Shown piece after piece: positions 1 through 6,591 of a DNA stretch of 10,284 nucleotides (positions within the stretch are counted from its first letter, which is position 1; each line of letters opens with the position of its first letter). Source of the stretch: DATBLE01 sp046734335 (GTDB lineage Bacteria > Actinomycetota > Thermoleophilia > Gaiellales > Gaiellaceae); assembly GCA_046734335.1 (NCBI GenBank), contig JBKPRA010000107.1, forward strand, positions 1 to 10,284. Reading direction: 5' to 3'. Made by a program: the position numbers and the translations under genes. Under the pieces are notes generated by a model. It had not been told where the DNA came from and made no database searches. It saw only the letters and a list, made by a program, of their open reading frames with translations.

Positions 1-727
1 ATTCGAGAGCCGCGATCGCTTCTTCGCGCGGTACGCCGACGAGCTCCACTGCCGCAACCGCGGCTGCGGCATTGCGACGGTTGTGGTCGCCCGGAACCGC
101 CAGCTCCGCGTCGAGCGGCTCGAGCTCCGAGCCGCGAACGATCTCGAGCACCTCGGCCAACCAGCGCTCGAACAGCTCTTCTACCTCCGCCCGCGAGCCG
201 AACTCCGAGTGGTGGTCGAGGTCGACGTTCGTCAGAACCGCAACCCGAGGTCGTAAGGCGAACACCGACCGGTCCGACTCGTCTCCCTCGACCACGAGCC
301 ACCCCTCACCTGCGCCGGCGTTCGCGCCGAGCTGGGGCACCTCGCCCCCGACGATCCAGCTCGGGTCGCGGCCGGTAGCACGGAGCACGAAGGCGATCAT
401 CGCCGCGGTGGTCGTCTTGCCGTGGGCGCCCGCCACGACGATCGCCTTCCCCGTGGCGACGAGCTCCGCAAGCAGCTCGGCCCGGGGACGGCCTGGTACG
501 CCGGGATAGGCACTGGAAACGAACACCTCCCAGCCGGGCGGCGTCTCCGGCTCGGGCGTGATGCTCACTTCGATCCCCGCCTTGCGCACCGGGACCAGGT
601 ACGGCGTCTCGTTCCGATCCCAGCCGGCCACCTCCGCTCCCCAGGCTGCTGCGAGCAGCGCGTAGGCGGACAGTCCTGCGCCGCCGATTCCGACCAGCCA
701 GATCCTTCGGCCGTCAAGGACGGGCAA
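1..727 (-). CDS. murC: UDP-N-acetylmuramate--L-alanine ligase MurC, partial (C-terminal part beyond the window)
   Basis: MurC joins L-alanine to UDP-MurNAc with ATP in the cytoplasm, the first of the Mur ligase steps. The 242 residues visible cover the N-terminal UDP-MurNAc domain (LVGIGGAGLSAYALL at about 11-25) and most of the central ATPase domain: P-loop GAHGKTTT at 100-107, VEGDESDRS at 146-154, TNVDLDHH at 166-173 and HNRRNAAAA at 215-223. The P-loop and GDESD pair identify MurC rather than MurD, MurE or MurF. The start is TTG at 727-725. It is the only start codon between an in-frame TGA and the conserved core, and a strong Shine-Dalgarno sequence sits nine bases before it. The gene overlaps the end of murG by 14 bases. 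Odd points: Ala replaces the usual Thr in GTHGKTTT, the stretch between SSAYP and RAELLAEL is short, and only 41 residues separate DHH from HN. The C-terminal domain lies outside the window, so completeness cannot be judged. Confidence 0.96.
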   Translation of the reverse strand, partial: MPVLDGRRIWLVGIGGAGLSAYALLAAAWGAEVAGWDRNETPYLVPVRKAGIEVSITPEPETPPGWEVFVSSAYPGVPGRPRAELLAELVATGKAIVVAGAHGKTTTAAMIAFVLRATGRDPSWIVGGEVPQLGANAGAGEGWLVVEGDESDRSVFALRPRVAVLTNVDLDHHSEFGSRAEVEELFERWLAEVLEIVRGSELEPLDAELAVPGDHNRRNAAAAVAAVELVGVPREEAIAALE

Positions 728-1784
728 GTGCGATCACCTCCTCGGCGATCTCGTCGGCGGCGCCGGGCTTCGACGCCCGGAGCATCGCTTCCCCCATCGC
801 CGCCAGCCGGTTGCCGCCTACCAGCAGGTCGCGGACGACGCCGGGCACGCGCTCGATCTCCGGCTCCGGCACGAGGACGGCGCCGCCCGCCTGCTCGAAG
901 TAGCGCGCGTTCTTGGTCTGGTGGTCGGCGGTGACGTTCGGCGAGGGGACGAGCACCGCCGGCTTACCCGCGGCCGCCACCTCCCAGACCGACCCGCCCG
1001 CCCGGGCGAGGACGAGATCGCATGCGTCGAGCGCCGCTCCGAAGTCACCCGTCCAGTCGAGGAGCAGGTAGTCCGGCCGCGAGACCCTGCCGGTCAGCTC
1101 GGCCAGGTAGCGCACCCCACAGAGATGCAGCACGGCGGGGCCGTCTACGGCGAAGCCGGTCAGCGCGATCTCGTTGACGGCGGCCGCGCCCTGGCTGCCG
1201 CCGAACACGAGCAGAACCGGCTCGTCGATCGGGAGCCCGAAGCGCCGACGCCCCTCGTCCGGAGCGAGGCGTTCGCGGGCCGGGACGGGGCGACCGACGA
1301 CCCGGTAGCGTGCACTCGTCCGCCGGCCGTCGGGATAGGCAAGGAACACCCGCTGCGCGAAGGGAGCCGCGATCCGGTTGGCCAGGCCGAGGTGCGCGTC
1401 CGCCTCGGCCAGCGCGGCAGGGATTCGCTTCCGCCACGCCGCATAGATCATCGGCCCGGCGACGTATCCGCCGCCGCCGAACACGACATCGGGACGTCTG
1501 GCCTCGAGGATTCGCGCACAGGCCCGCGGGGCGCGGCCGGCGAGCATCACGGCCCGCAGCTGCGCGCCGCCCGGCCGCCGCGGCAAGCCGCTGATCTCGA
1601 ACGGGTCGAGCTCGAAGCCTGCTTGCGGGACGAGCCTGGCCTCGATGCGGTCAGGCGAGCCGGCGAAGCTCACGCTCACGCCGCGGGCGCGGAGCGCCTG
1701 CGCGACGGCGAGCGACGGGATCACGTGACCGGCGGTCCCTCCGGCCGCGATCACGCACCTGAGCTGCGGCTTCGACGCCATCAT
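714..1784 (-). CDS. murG: UDP-N-acetylglucosamine--lipid I GlcNAc transferase MurG
   Basis: MurG transfers GlcNAc from UDP-GlcNAc to lipid I on the inner face of the membrane, making lipid II. It is a GT-B fold enzyme of family GT28. The 356-residue product shows the N-terminal glycine-rich loop GGTAGHV at 15-21, FGGGGYVAGP at about 102-111, the linker motif FGGSQGA at 194-200, and the donor-site region ARAGGSVWEVAAAG at 260-273 followed by DHQTKNA at 287-293. Length is normal for the family. The start chosen is the first of two tandem ATGs, which places the protein eight residues before the first beta strand. A longer in-frame start at 1847 would add 21 residues of unconvincing sequence. No clear Shine-Dalgarno sequence precedes the ATG, and the apparent ftsW frame continues 134 bases into this gene, so translation is probably coupled to ftsW. 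The C-terminal end carries the ribosome binding site of murC. Confidence 0.96.
   Translation of the reverse strand: MMASKPQLRCVIAAGGTAGHVIPSLAVAQALRARGVSVSFAGSPDRIEARLVPQAGFELDPFEISGLPRRPGGAQLRAVMLAGRAPRACARILEARRPDVVFGGGGYVAGPMIYAAWRKRIPAALAEADAHLGLANRIAAPFAQRVFLAYPDGRRTSARYRVVGRPVPARERLAPDEGRRRFGLPIDEPVLLVFGGSQGAAAVNEIALTGFAVDGPAVLHLCGVRYLAELTGRVSRPDYLLLDWTGDFGAALDACDLVLARAGGSVWEVAAAGKPAVLVPSPNVTADHQTKNARYFEQAGGAVLVPEPEIERVPGVVRDLLVGGNRLAAMGEAMLRASKPGAADEIAEEVIALARP
732..743 (-). promoter_or_regulatory. Strong Shine-Dalgarno sequence for murC
   Basis: On the coding strand this reads GAGGAGGTGATC, matching at least ten consecutive bases of the expected complement of the 16S rRNA 3' end. Nine bases separate AGGAGG from the TTG start of murC. 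It lies within the last codons of murG (EEVIALARP). It is by far the best such site in the window and decides the unusual TTG start. Confidence 0.85.
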
Positions 1785-2859
1785 CCCGCGCGATGTTAAG
1801 GAGGATGCCGACCGACGCGAGCATGACGACGAGGCTGGTGCCTCCATAGGACACCAAGGGGAGCGGGATTCCCGTGAGCGGTGCGACGCCGACGACCGCG
1901 GCGAGGTTGAGCGCCGCCTGGCCGCAGATCAGCGTGGTGATCCCGACCGCGAGGCCCTTGCCGAACGGGTCGTGGCAACGCAACGCGATGCGAAGGCCCG
2001 CCCAACCGAACGCGGCGTAGGCGGCAATCAGCAGCGTTGCTCCGACGAGCCCGAGCTCCTCTCCGATCACGGCGAAGATCATGTCCGTGTGCGCCTCGGG
2101 AAGGTAGAACACCTTGCCGACGCTCTCCCCCAGCCCCTTGCCGAAGATCCCGCCCGAGCCGATCCCGATCATCGCCTGCACGGTCTGGTAGCCCGCGCCC
2201 TGCGCGTCGCGCCACGGGTCGACAAAGCTGAAGAAGCGGGTACGCCGGTACGGCTCGAACCAGATCGCGACTACCGTGATCACCGAGACGATCGCCGCCG
2301 AGACGCCGAGCAGCCGGACCGGCGCGCCCGCGACCAGCAGCATCGCACCGACCACCAGACAGATCGCGATCACGGTGCCGAGGTCCGGCTCCGCGAGCAC
2401 GAGCGCGCAGAAGCCGGCAACCATCAGCCCGATCGGCTTCGTCAGCTCGCCGAGCGTCGTCGGCACCGGCCGCTTCGAGAGGTAGAGGGCGATCCAGACG
2501 ACGACCGCCAGCTTGGCGATCTCCGAAGGTTGGAACGACGCGGCGCCGAGGTCGATCCAGCGGCGTGCGCCGTTGACGTTCTGCCCGCCTACGAGCGCGA
2601 CCAGGAGCAGGAAGAGGCTGCCAAGGACAAGCACCGGGGCGGTGTGGCGAAGCGACCGGTAGCTCCACAGGCGCGCGCCGACGAGCAGCCCGAGCCCGAG
2701 GAACGCGAAGATCGCCTGCCGTTTCAGGTAGTAGGCCGGGTTCCCCCCGCCGATCGTCGCCGACGCCGACGTGGCGCTATACACCATCACCATCCCGAAG
2801 GCGACGAGGGCGAGCGTGACCAGCACGAGGACGTTCGACTCAAGGTGGCCGCGCTTCAC
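1651..2859 (-). CDS. ftsW: Septal peptidoglycan polymerase FtsW (SEDS family)
   Basis: FtsW is a polytopic membrane glycosyltransferase that polymerises lipid II at the septum together with FtsI. The 402-residue frame has about ten hydrophobic segments beginning at residue 9. SEDS hallmarks are NGARRWIDLG at 96-105, FQPSEIAKLA at 109-118, LPEAHTDMIFAVIGEELG at 253-270 (its Asp is the likely catalytic residue by analogy with RodA), and IPLPLVSYGGTSLV near 331-344. FtsW and RodA are hard to tell apart by sequence; position in the dcw cluster beside murD and murG supports FtsW. The start is GTG, overlapping the murD TGA as GTGA. After about residue 358 (GILLNIARD) the frame reads an arginine-rich tail of 44 residues that lies wholly inside murG. 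This tail may be real, as actinobacterial FtsW proteins can carry basic tails, or may only reflect read-through in a GC-rich region. Confidence 0.94.
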   Translation of the reverse strand: MKRGHLESNVLVLVTLALVAFGMVMVYSATSASATIGGGNPAYYLKRQAIFAFLGLGLLVGARLWSYRSLRHTAPVLVLGSLFLLLVALVGGQNVNGARRWIDLGAASFQPSEIAKLAVVVWIALYLSKRPVPTTLGELTKPIGLMVAGFCALVLAEPDLGTVIAICLVVGAMLLVAGAPVRLLGVSAAIVSVITVVAIWFEPYRRTRFFSFVDPWRDAQGAGYQTVQAMIGIGSGGIFGKGLGESVGKVFYLPEAHTDMIFAVIGEELGLVGATLLIAAYAAFGWAGLRIALRCHDPFGKGLAVGITTLICGQAALNLAAVVGVAPLTGIPLPLVSYGGTSLVVMLASVGILLNIARDDGVEAAAQVRDRGRRDRRSRDPVARRRAGAPRPRRERELRRLA

Positions 2860-4031
2860 CCGGATAGGTTCTGCACCAGCCTCCTGAATTCCTCGCCCCG
2901 CTGCTCGAAGTCGCGGAACTGGTCGTAGCTCGCGCAGGCCGGCGAGAGCAGGACGATCTCACCGGGCCGGGCCGCCTCGGCCGCGGCCGAGACAGCCGTC
3001 TCGAGATCGCCGCTTTGGACGTACGGGACGCCCTCGCGGTCGAGCGCCTGGGCGAGCTCGCCTGCAGTCTCGCCGATCAGATACGCGCGGCCGTGGAGCT
3101 CGCGGGCGAGTTCCACGAAGCTCTCTCCCTTCCCGGAGCCGCCGAGAATCACATGGAGGGGAACGTCGTAGGAGGCAAGCGCGCGTCGCGCCGCCGCCGT
3201 GTTCGTCGCCTTCGAGTCATTGACGAAGCGGACGCCGCCGAGCTCGGCGACGACCTCGAGCCGGTGGGGCACGCCCGGGAAGGTCCGCAGCGCCTTCGCG
3301 ATCGCGTCGTCGGCGAGCCCGGCGGCACGCGCGGCGGCGGTCGCCGCTGCCGCGTTCTCGCGGTTGTGAGCGCCGGGCAATCCCGGCTCGGCCGGCAGCG
3401 CGTCGTCCACCGAGAACTCAACCCGCGCCGCCGAGCCCGGCACCGGGCCGAACCTCCGCGGTACGACCGCCGTGTCGTCGAGTTCCTGGTTCTCGAAGAT
3501 CCGCAGCTTCGCGTCGCGGTAGGCCTCGAGGGACCCGTGCCGGTCGAGGTGGTCCGGCTCGAGGTTGACGAGCACCGCGACGCGAGGATGGAAATCGTGG
3601 ATGTCCTCGAGCTGGAAGCTGGAGAGCTCGCAGACGACCCACGTCTCGGGGGCCGCCTCGACCGCGCTGAGCGCCCGGCCGACGTTGCCGGCGACGGCCA
3701 CGTCCCGGCCGGCCGCGCGGAACATGGCACCGAGCCATTCCGCAGTCGTGGTCTTCCCGTTCGTTCCCGTCACGCCGAGGATCGGGTTGGCCAGCAGCCT
3801 GAAGGCGAGCTCGACCTCGCTCCAGATCGGGATGCGGCCCGCGGCGACAAGCGGGTTGTCCCTCGGCACGCCGGGGCTCTTGACCAGTACGTCCGCGCCG
3901 TCGAGGAGGGAGAGGTCGCCGTCGTTGCCGAGGTCGCGACCGGCCAGAACGACCTCGACGCCGTTCCGCTCGAGCAGTGCCGCCGCAGCCTGCCCCGAAC
4001 GCGCTGTTCCGAGGACGACGGCGCGCTTCAC
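2856..4031 (-). CDS. murD: UDP-N-acetylmuramoyl-L-alanine--D-glutamate ligase MurD
   Basis: MurD adds D-glutamate to UDP-MurNAc-L-alanine using ATP. The product is 391 residues, shorter than the roughly 440 usual for the family. Visible are a Rossmann-like N-terminal domain opening MKRAVVLGTARSGQAAA, the P-loop GVTGTNGKTTT at 86-96, CELSSFQLED at 134-143, the NLEPDHLDRHGS motif at 156-167, AKLRIFEN at 174-181 (Lys175 fits the carbamylated lysine), AHNRENAAAA at 221-230, and the C-terminal NDSKATN at 271-277 and SPACASYDQFRDFEQRGEEF at 363-382. SSFQLED and the final motif separate MurD from MurC, MurE and MurF. The GTG start overlaps the orf80 stop as GTGA, and the gene's own TGA overlaps the ftsW GTG the same way, so translation is probably coupled on both sides. 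The central domain is short: 58 residues lie between DHLD and HN. Confidence 0.97.
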   Translation of the reverse strand: MKRAVVLGTARSGQAAAALLERNGVEVVLAGRDLGNDGDLSLLDGADVLVKSPGVPRDNPLVAAGRIPIWSEVELAFRLLANPILGVTGTNGKTTTAEWLGAMFRAAGRDVAVAGNVGRALSAVEAAPETWVVCELSSFQLEDIHDFHPRVAVLVNLEPDHLDRHGSLEAYRDAKLRIFENQELDDTAVVPRRFGPVPGSAARVEFSVDDALPAEPGLPGAHNRENAAAATAAARAAGLADDAIAKALRTFPGVPHRLEVVAELGGVRFVNDSKATNTAAARRALASYDVPLHVILGGSGKGESFVELARELHGRAYLIGETAGELAQALDREGVPYVQSGDLETAVSAAAEAARPGEIVLLSPACASYDQFRDFEQRGEEFRRLVQNLSG

Positions 4032-4270
4032 CGTCGGAGGACACGCGCGAGCTCATCGCCGACCCCGTCGCCGACCGCGGAGTCGACCGAGGCGTCGGGC
4101 AGGGGCAGGATCGACGGCTCGCCGATCAGGTAGAAGGCCCGCGGATCCGGGGCATCGTGCTCGAGCTCCTCGAGGCGCGCAGCCGAGAGGTCGACGACGT
4201 ACACGTCCTCGTCGCCGGCCGCCGCCAGCGCCTCACGGAGCAACGCGCCGTCGAGCACGAGGATCGTCAT
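4028..4270 (-). CDS. Small uncharacterised protein between mraY and murD; methyltransferase-like remnant (orf80)
   Basis: I do not recognise this 80-residue protein as a named family. It is likely real because its ATG overlaps the mraY stop (ATGA) and its TGA overlaps the murD GTG (GTGA), fitting the coupled chain exactly, and no other frame explains the interval. The sequence is acidic and soluble-looking, with no membrane segment. It has the strand and helix pattern of the first half of a class I SAM-dependent methyltransferase: ILVLD at 3-7, a helix LLREALAAAG, a strand ending in acidic VYVVDLS at 23-29, helix AARLEELEHDAP, then LIGEPSILPLPDASVDSAVG at 48-67 and DELARVLRR at 72-80. The last two resemble the conserved LPLPDASVDAV and ELARVLRPGG regions of that family. 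The glycine-rich SAM loop after the first strand is missing (LDGALL only), so catalysis is doubtful. The methyltransferase link is inference; the existence of the gene is much surer than its function. Confidence 0.75.
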   Translation of the reverse strand: MTILVLDGALLREALAAAGDEDVYVVDLSAARLEELEHDAPDPRAFYLIGEPSILPLPDASVDSAVGDGVGDELARVLRR

Positions 4271-5277
4271 CCCCCGCGGAAGAAGCGGAAGTAGTAGCGG
4301 TAGTACAGCGCGAACCCGAAGGCGCAGAGGATTGCGGTCAGGATCCAGAAGCGCACCATGATCTTGGTCTCCGACCAGGCCTTCATCTCGAAGTGGTGGT
4401 GGATCGGCGCCATCAAGAAGAGCCGCCGGCCGAAGTACTTGAACGAGAACACCTGGGCCATCACCGAGAGCGCCTCGATCAGGAAGATCCCGCCGACGAA
4501 GAGGAGCAGCACTTCCGTCTTGGTCATGATCGCGAAGCCGGCGAGCGCGCCGCCGATCGCCATCGAGCCGGTGTCGCCCATGAACACCTCAGCGGGCGAG
4601 GCGTTGTACCAGAGGAAGCCGACCAGCGCCCCGATCAGGGCCGCGCCGACGATCGACAGGTCGAGGAGGCGGAGCTCGCGGTCGCCGGGCGGGCCTGACC
4701 GGATGAATGCGATCACGGTCATCGCCGTGAACGTGAACACGGCGATGATCCCGGTGCCGGCCGCGAGGCCGTCGATCCCGTCGGTCAGGTTCACACCGTT
4801 CGCCGCCCCCGCGATGATGATGAAGAGGAACGGATACCACGCCCACGAGAGCGGGATCTTGAACCCGGGCAGGTAGAGGTCGGTCGAGAAGTCGCGGTGG
4901 TAGGCGACCCAGGCGACCACCGCCGTGATCAGCGCGAGCCCGAGCAGCTTCCAGCGGCCGTTGAGACCGAGCGACCGCTTGTGGGTCAGCTTGATGAAGT
5001 CGTCCAGGAAGCCGATCAGGCCGCAGCCGACCATGCAGAACACGACGGTGAGCGCGGGCGTCGAGTAGTTGCTCAGGATCAGGTACGGGACGACCGCCGA
5101 GAACAGGATCAGCAGGCCGCCCATCGTCGGCGTTCCCTGCTTCTCGACATGCCGGGCCGGCCCCTCCTCCCTGATCGGCTGCCCGTACTCGCGCAAACGG
5201 AGGAAGTTGATGAATCGCGGTCCGGCGACGATCGAGACCACCATTGCGACGATCCCGGCGATCAGGACGTCGACCAT
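4267..5277 (-). CDS. mraY: Phospho-N-acetylmuramoyl-pentapeptide transferase MraY
   Basis: MraY moves phospho-MurNAc-pentapeptide from UDP to undecaprenyl phosphate at the inner membrane, forming lipid I. The 336-residue protein has about ten hydrophobic segments. Family motifs are EEGPARHVEKQGTPTMGG at 37-54, GFLDDFIKLTHKRSLGL at 89-105 with the Asp pair at 92-93, GVNLTDGIDGLAAG at 161-174, VFMGDTGSMAIGG at 231-243 with catalytic-type Asp235, and APIHHHFE at 290-297, the last distinguishing MraY from other transferases of the polyprenyl phosphate family. Length is slightly below the E. coli enzyme. The ATG start is the natural one for the first membrane segment. It stands two bases after a predicted long stem in the murF-mraY spacer, and only a weak GGACGG precedes it, inside that stem. 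The stop overlaps the orf80 start as ATGA. Confidence 0.98.
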   Translation of the reverse strand: MVDVLIAGIVAMVVSIVAGPRFINFLRLREYGQPIREEGPARHVEKQGTPTMGGLLILFSAVVPYLILSNYSTPALTVVFCMVGCGLIGFLDDFIKLTHKRSLGLNGRWKLLGLALITAVVAWVAYHRDFSTDLYLPGFKIPLSWAWYPFLFIIIAGAANGVNLTDGIDGLAAGTGIIAVFTFTAMTVIAFIRSGPPGDRELRLLDLSIVGAALIGALVGFLWYNASPAEVFMGDTGSMAIGGALAGFAIMTKTEVLLLFVGGIFLIEALSVMAQVFSFKYFGRRLFLMAPIHHHFEMKAWSETKIMVRFWILTAILCAFGFALYYRYYFRFFRGG

Positions 5278-5361
5278 CAGTGCGCCGTCCGATACTGAGG
5301 ACGCCGAACGGCGGCCCCGGACGCCGCCAGAGATGCCCTGACTGGTGCCGGAGGGCGCACG
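5278..5361 (-). promoter_or_regulatory. Structured murF-mraY spacer, possible translational control element
   Basis: This 84-base spacer holds no gene and no convincing promoter. Its two ends are complementary: 5349-5360 pairs with 5280-5291 at 11 of 12 positions, one internal mismatch at 5353/5287. In the transcript the left arm begins one base after the murF TAA and the right arm ends two bases before the mraY ATG. Inside lies a perfect six-pair stem (5323-5328 with 5310-5315, loop of seven) and an eight-base direct repeat GGACGCCG at 5299 and 5319. The outer stem would bury the weak GGACGG in front of mraY. A ribosome finishing murF would cover the left arm and open the stem, so coupling of mraY to murF is the simplest reading. 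Structure was judged by eye only. Confidence 0.45.
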
Positions 5362-6591
5362 TTACGCGCGCACCGTCGTCAGCGCCTCGGCCACGCGCTC
5401 GAGGCCCATTGCCCGGGCCGCCTTGACCAGCACGCAGGCGCCTGGTCGCACGAGCTCCTCGAGCAGTGCGATCGCCTCGCCCACCGAGTCGACGTGCCGC
5501 CCGCCGTAGGCGACCGACTGCGGGCCGATCGCGACCACCTCGTCGATTCCCAGCTCGGCGACGGCGCGGCCGACCTCGCGGTGCCCCTGCTCGCTGTACG
5601 TCCCGAGCTCGGCCATGTCCCCCAGGACGGCGATCGTCGGCCGGCCGGCGGCGAGCTGGACGAGGTGCTCGAGCGCGGCCCGCATCGAGATCGGATTCGC
5701 GTTCCAGGCATCGTTGATGAGCACGCCTCCACCCGGAAGCGGGATCTCCTCGTTCCGCCAGCCGGTGAACGGAACGTGGAGGTCGTCGGGGAGGTGGAGC
5801 TCGAGCGCGTTCGCGGTCGCGATCGCCGTGAGCGCATTGACGGCCAGGTGCCGGGCGGTGAAATCGACCTCGAGGGCGCCGAGCGACGTGCGCAGCACGG
5901 GTGGCTCGAAGGCTTCCAGGGTCACGTCGCGGCCGACGCGGACGACCTCGAGGTCGTCGCGCTCCACGGGGAAGTCTTCCGGCACGATCGCCGTGCCCCC
6001 TGCGGGAAGCGCTGCGATCAGCTCGCTCTTCGCGCGCATGACGCCTGCGAGATCGCCGACCTTCTCCAGGTGGACGGGCCCGACGTTGGTGATCACACCG
6101 ACCTCGGGTCGGGCGAAGGCGCACAGCTCGGCGATCTGGCCGAAGCCCCGCATCGCCAGCTCGAGGATGCAGATCTCGGTGTCCCGCTCGACTCGGCCGA
6201 TCGTCAGCGGCACGCCGATCTCCGCGTTGAAGCTGCGCTCGGCGGCGACCGTGCGCCGCTGGGGCGTGGAGATCGCGGCCAGGATGTCCTTGGTCGAGGT
6301 CTTCCCCATCGAGCCGGTGATCGCGACGAATCGGGCGGAGCTCCGGTCGCGCACTCGCCCGGCGAGCGCGGCCAGTGCCGCGAAGGCGTCGTCCGGGACG
6401 AGCGCCGCAGCGGCGCCTTGCTGAAGGGCGTCTTCGACGAAGGCAATGCCTCCGCCCACCGCGACGAAGAGGTCGCCGTGCTCGACCCGGCGCGAGTCGG
6501 TCTGCAGGCCGAGCACGTCGCTTGCCGTCGAGCCGACCCGGAGCCGTCCAGGGGCCAGCTCGCTGACCTCGTCGAGCGAGAGGGGGATCAT
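5362..6591 (-). CDS. murF: UDP-N-acetylmuramoyl-tripeptide--D-alanyl-D-alanine ligase MurF
   Basis: MurF attaches the D-Ala-D-Ala dipeptide to the UDP-MurNAc-tripeptide, completing the pentapeptide. The 409-residue product has the N-terminal substrate domain with TDSRRVEHGDLFVAV at 31-45, the P-loop ITGSMGKTSTKD at 91-102, ERSFNAEIGVPLT at 118-130, ELAMRGFGQIAEL at 144-156, NVGPVHLEKVG at 169-179, AKSELIAALP at 187-196 (Lys188 is the likely carbamylated lysine), and the C-terminal NDAWNANPISMRAAL at 293-307, VLGDMAELG at 322-330 and VLVKAARAMGLE at 387-398. NDAWNANP and GDMAELG are diagnostic for MurF. It is shorter than the roughly 450 residues usual, mostly in the central domain, and the usual HNxxNA motif reads HLAVNA at 248-253. 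The ATG overlaps the murE TGA as ATGA; no Shine-Dalgarno sequence is evident, so coupling to murE is likely. It stops at TAA before the structured spacer. Confidence 0.97.
   Translation of the reverse strand: MIPLSLDEVSELAPGRLRVGSTASDVLGLQTDSRRVEHGDLFVAVGGGIAFVEDALQQGAAAALVPDDAFAALAALAGRVRDRSSARFVAITGSMGKTSTKDILAAISTPQRRTVAAERSFNAEIGVPLTIGRVERDTEICILELAMRGFGQIAELCAFARPEVGVITNVGPVHLEKVGDLAGVMRAKSELIAALPAGGTAIVPEDFPVERDDLEVVRVGRDVTLEAFEPPVLRTSLGALEVDFTARHLAVNALTAIATANALELHLPDDLHVPFTGWRNEEIPLPGGGVLINDAWNANPISMRAALEHLVQLAAGRPTIAVLGDMAELGTYSEQGHREVGRAVAELGIDEVVAIGPQSVAYGGRHVDSVGEAIALLEELVRPGACVLVKAARAMGLERVAEALTTVRA

Noticed and set aside
1785..1847. The longer murG start at ATG 1847
   Set aside because: It adds 21 Ser/Arg-rich residues ahead of the first beta strand and would overlap the conserved end of ftsW even further. 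The tandem ATG at 1784 fits the family.
5299..5326. Direct repeat GGACGCCG at 5299 and 5319 as a regulator binding site
   Set aside because: The two copies overlap or adjoin the arms of the inner stem in the murF-mraY spacer and are short and GC-rich, so they are as well explained by that structure or by chance.
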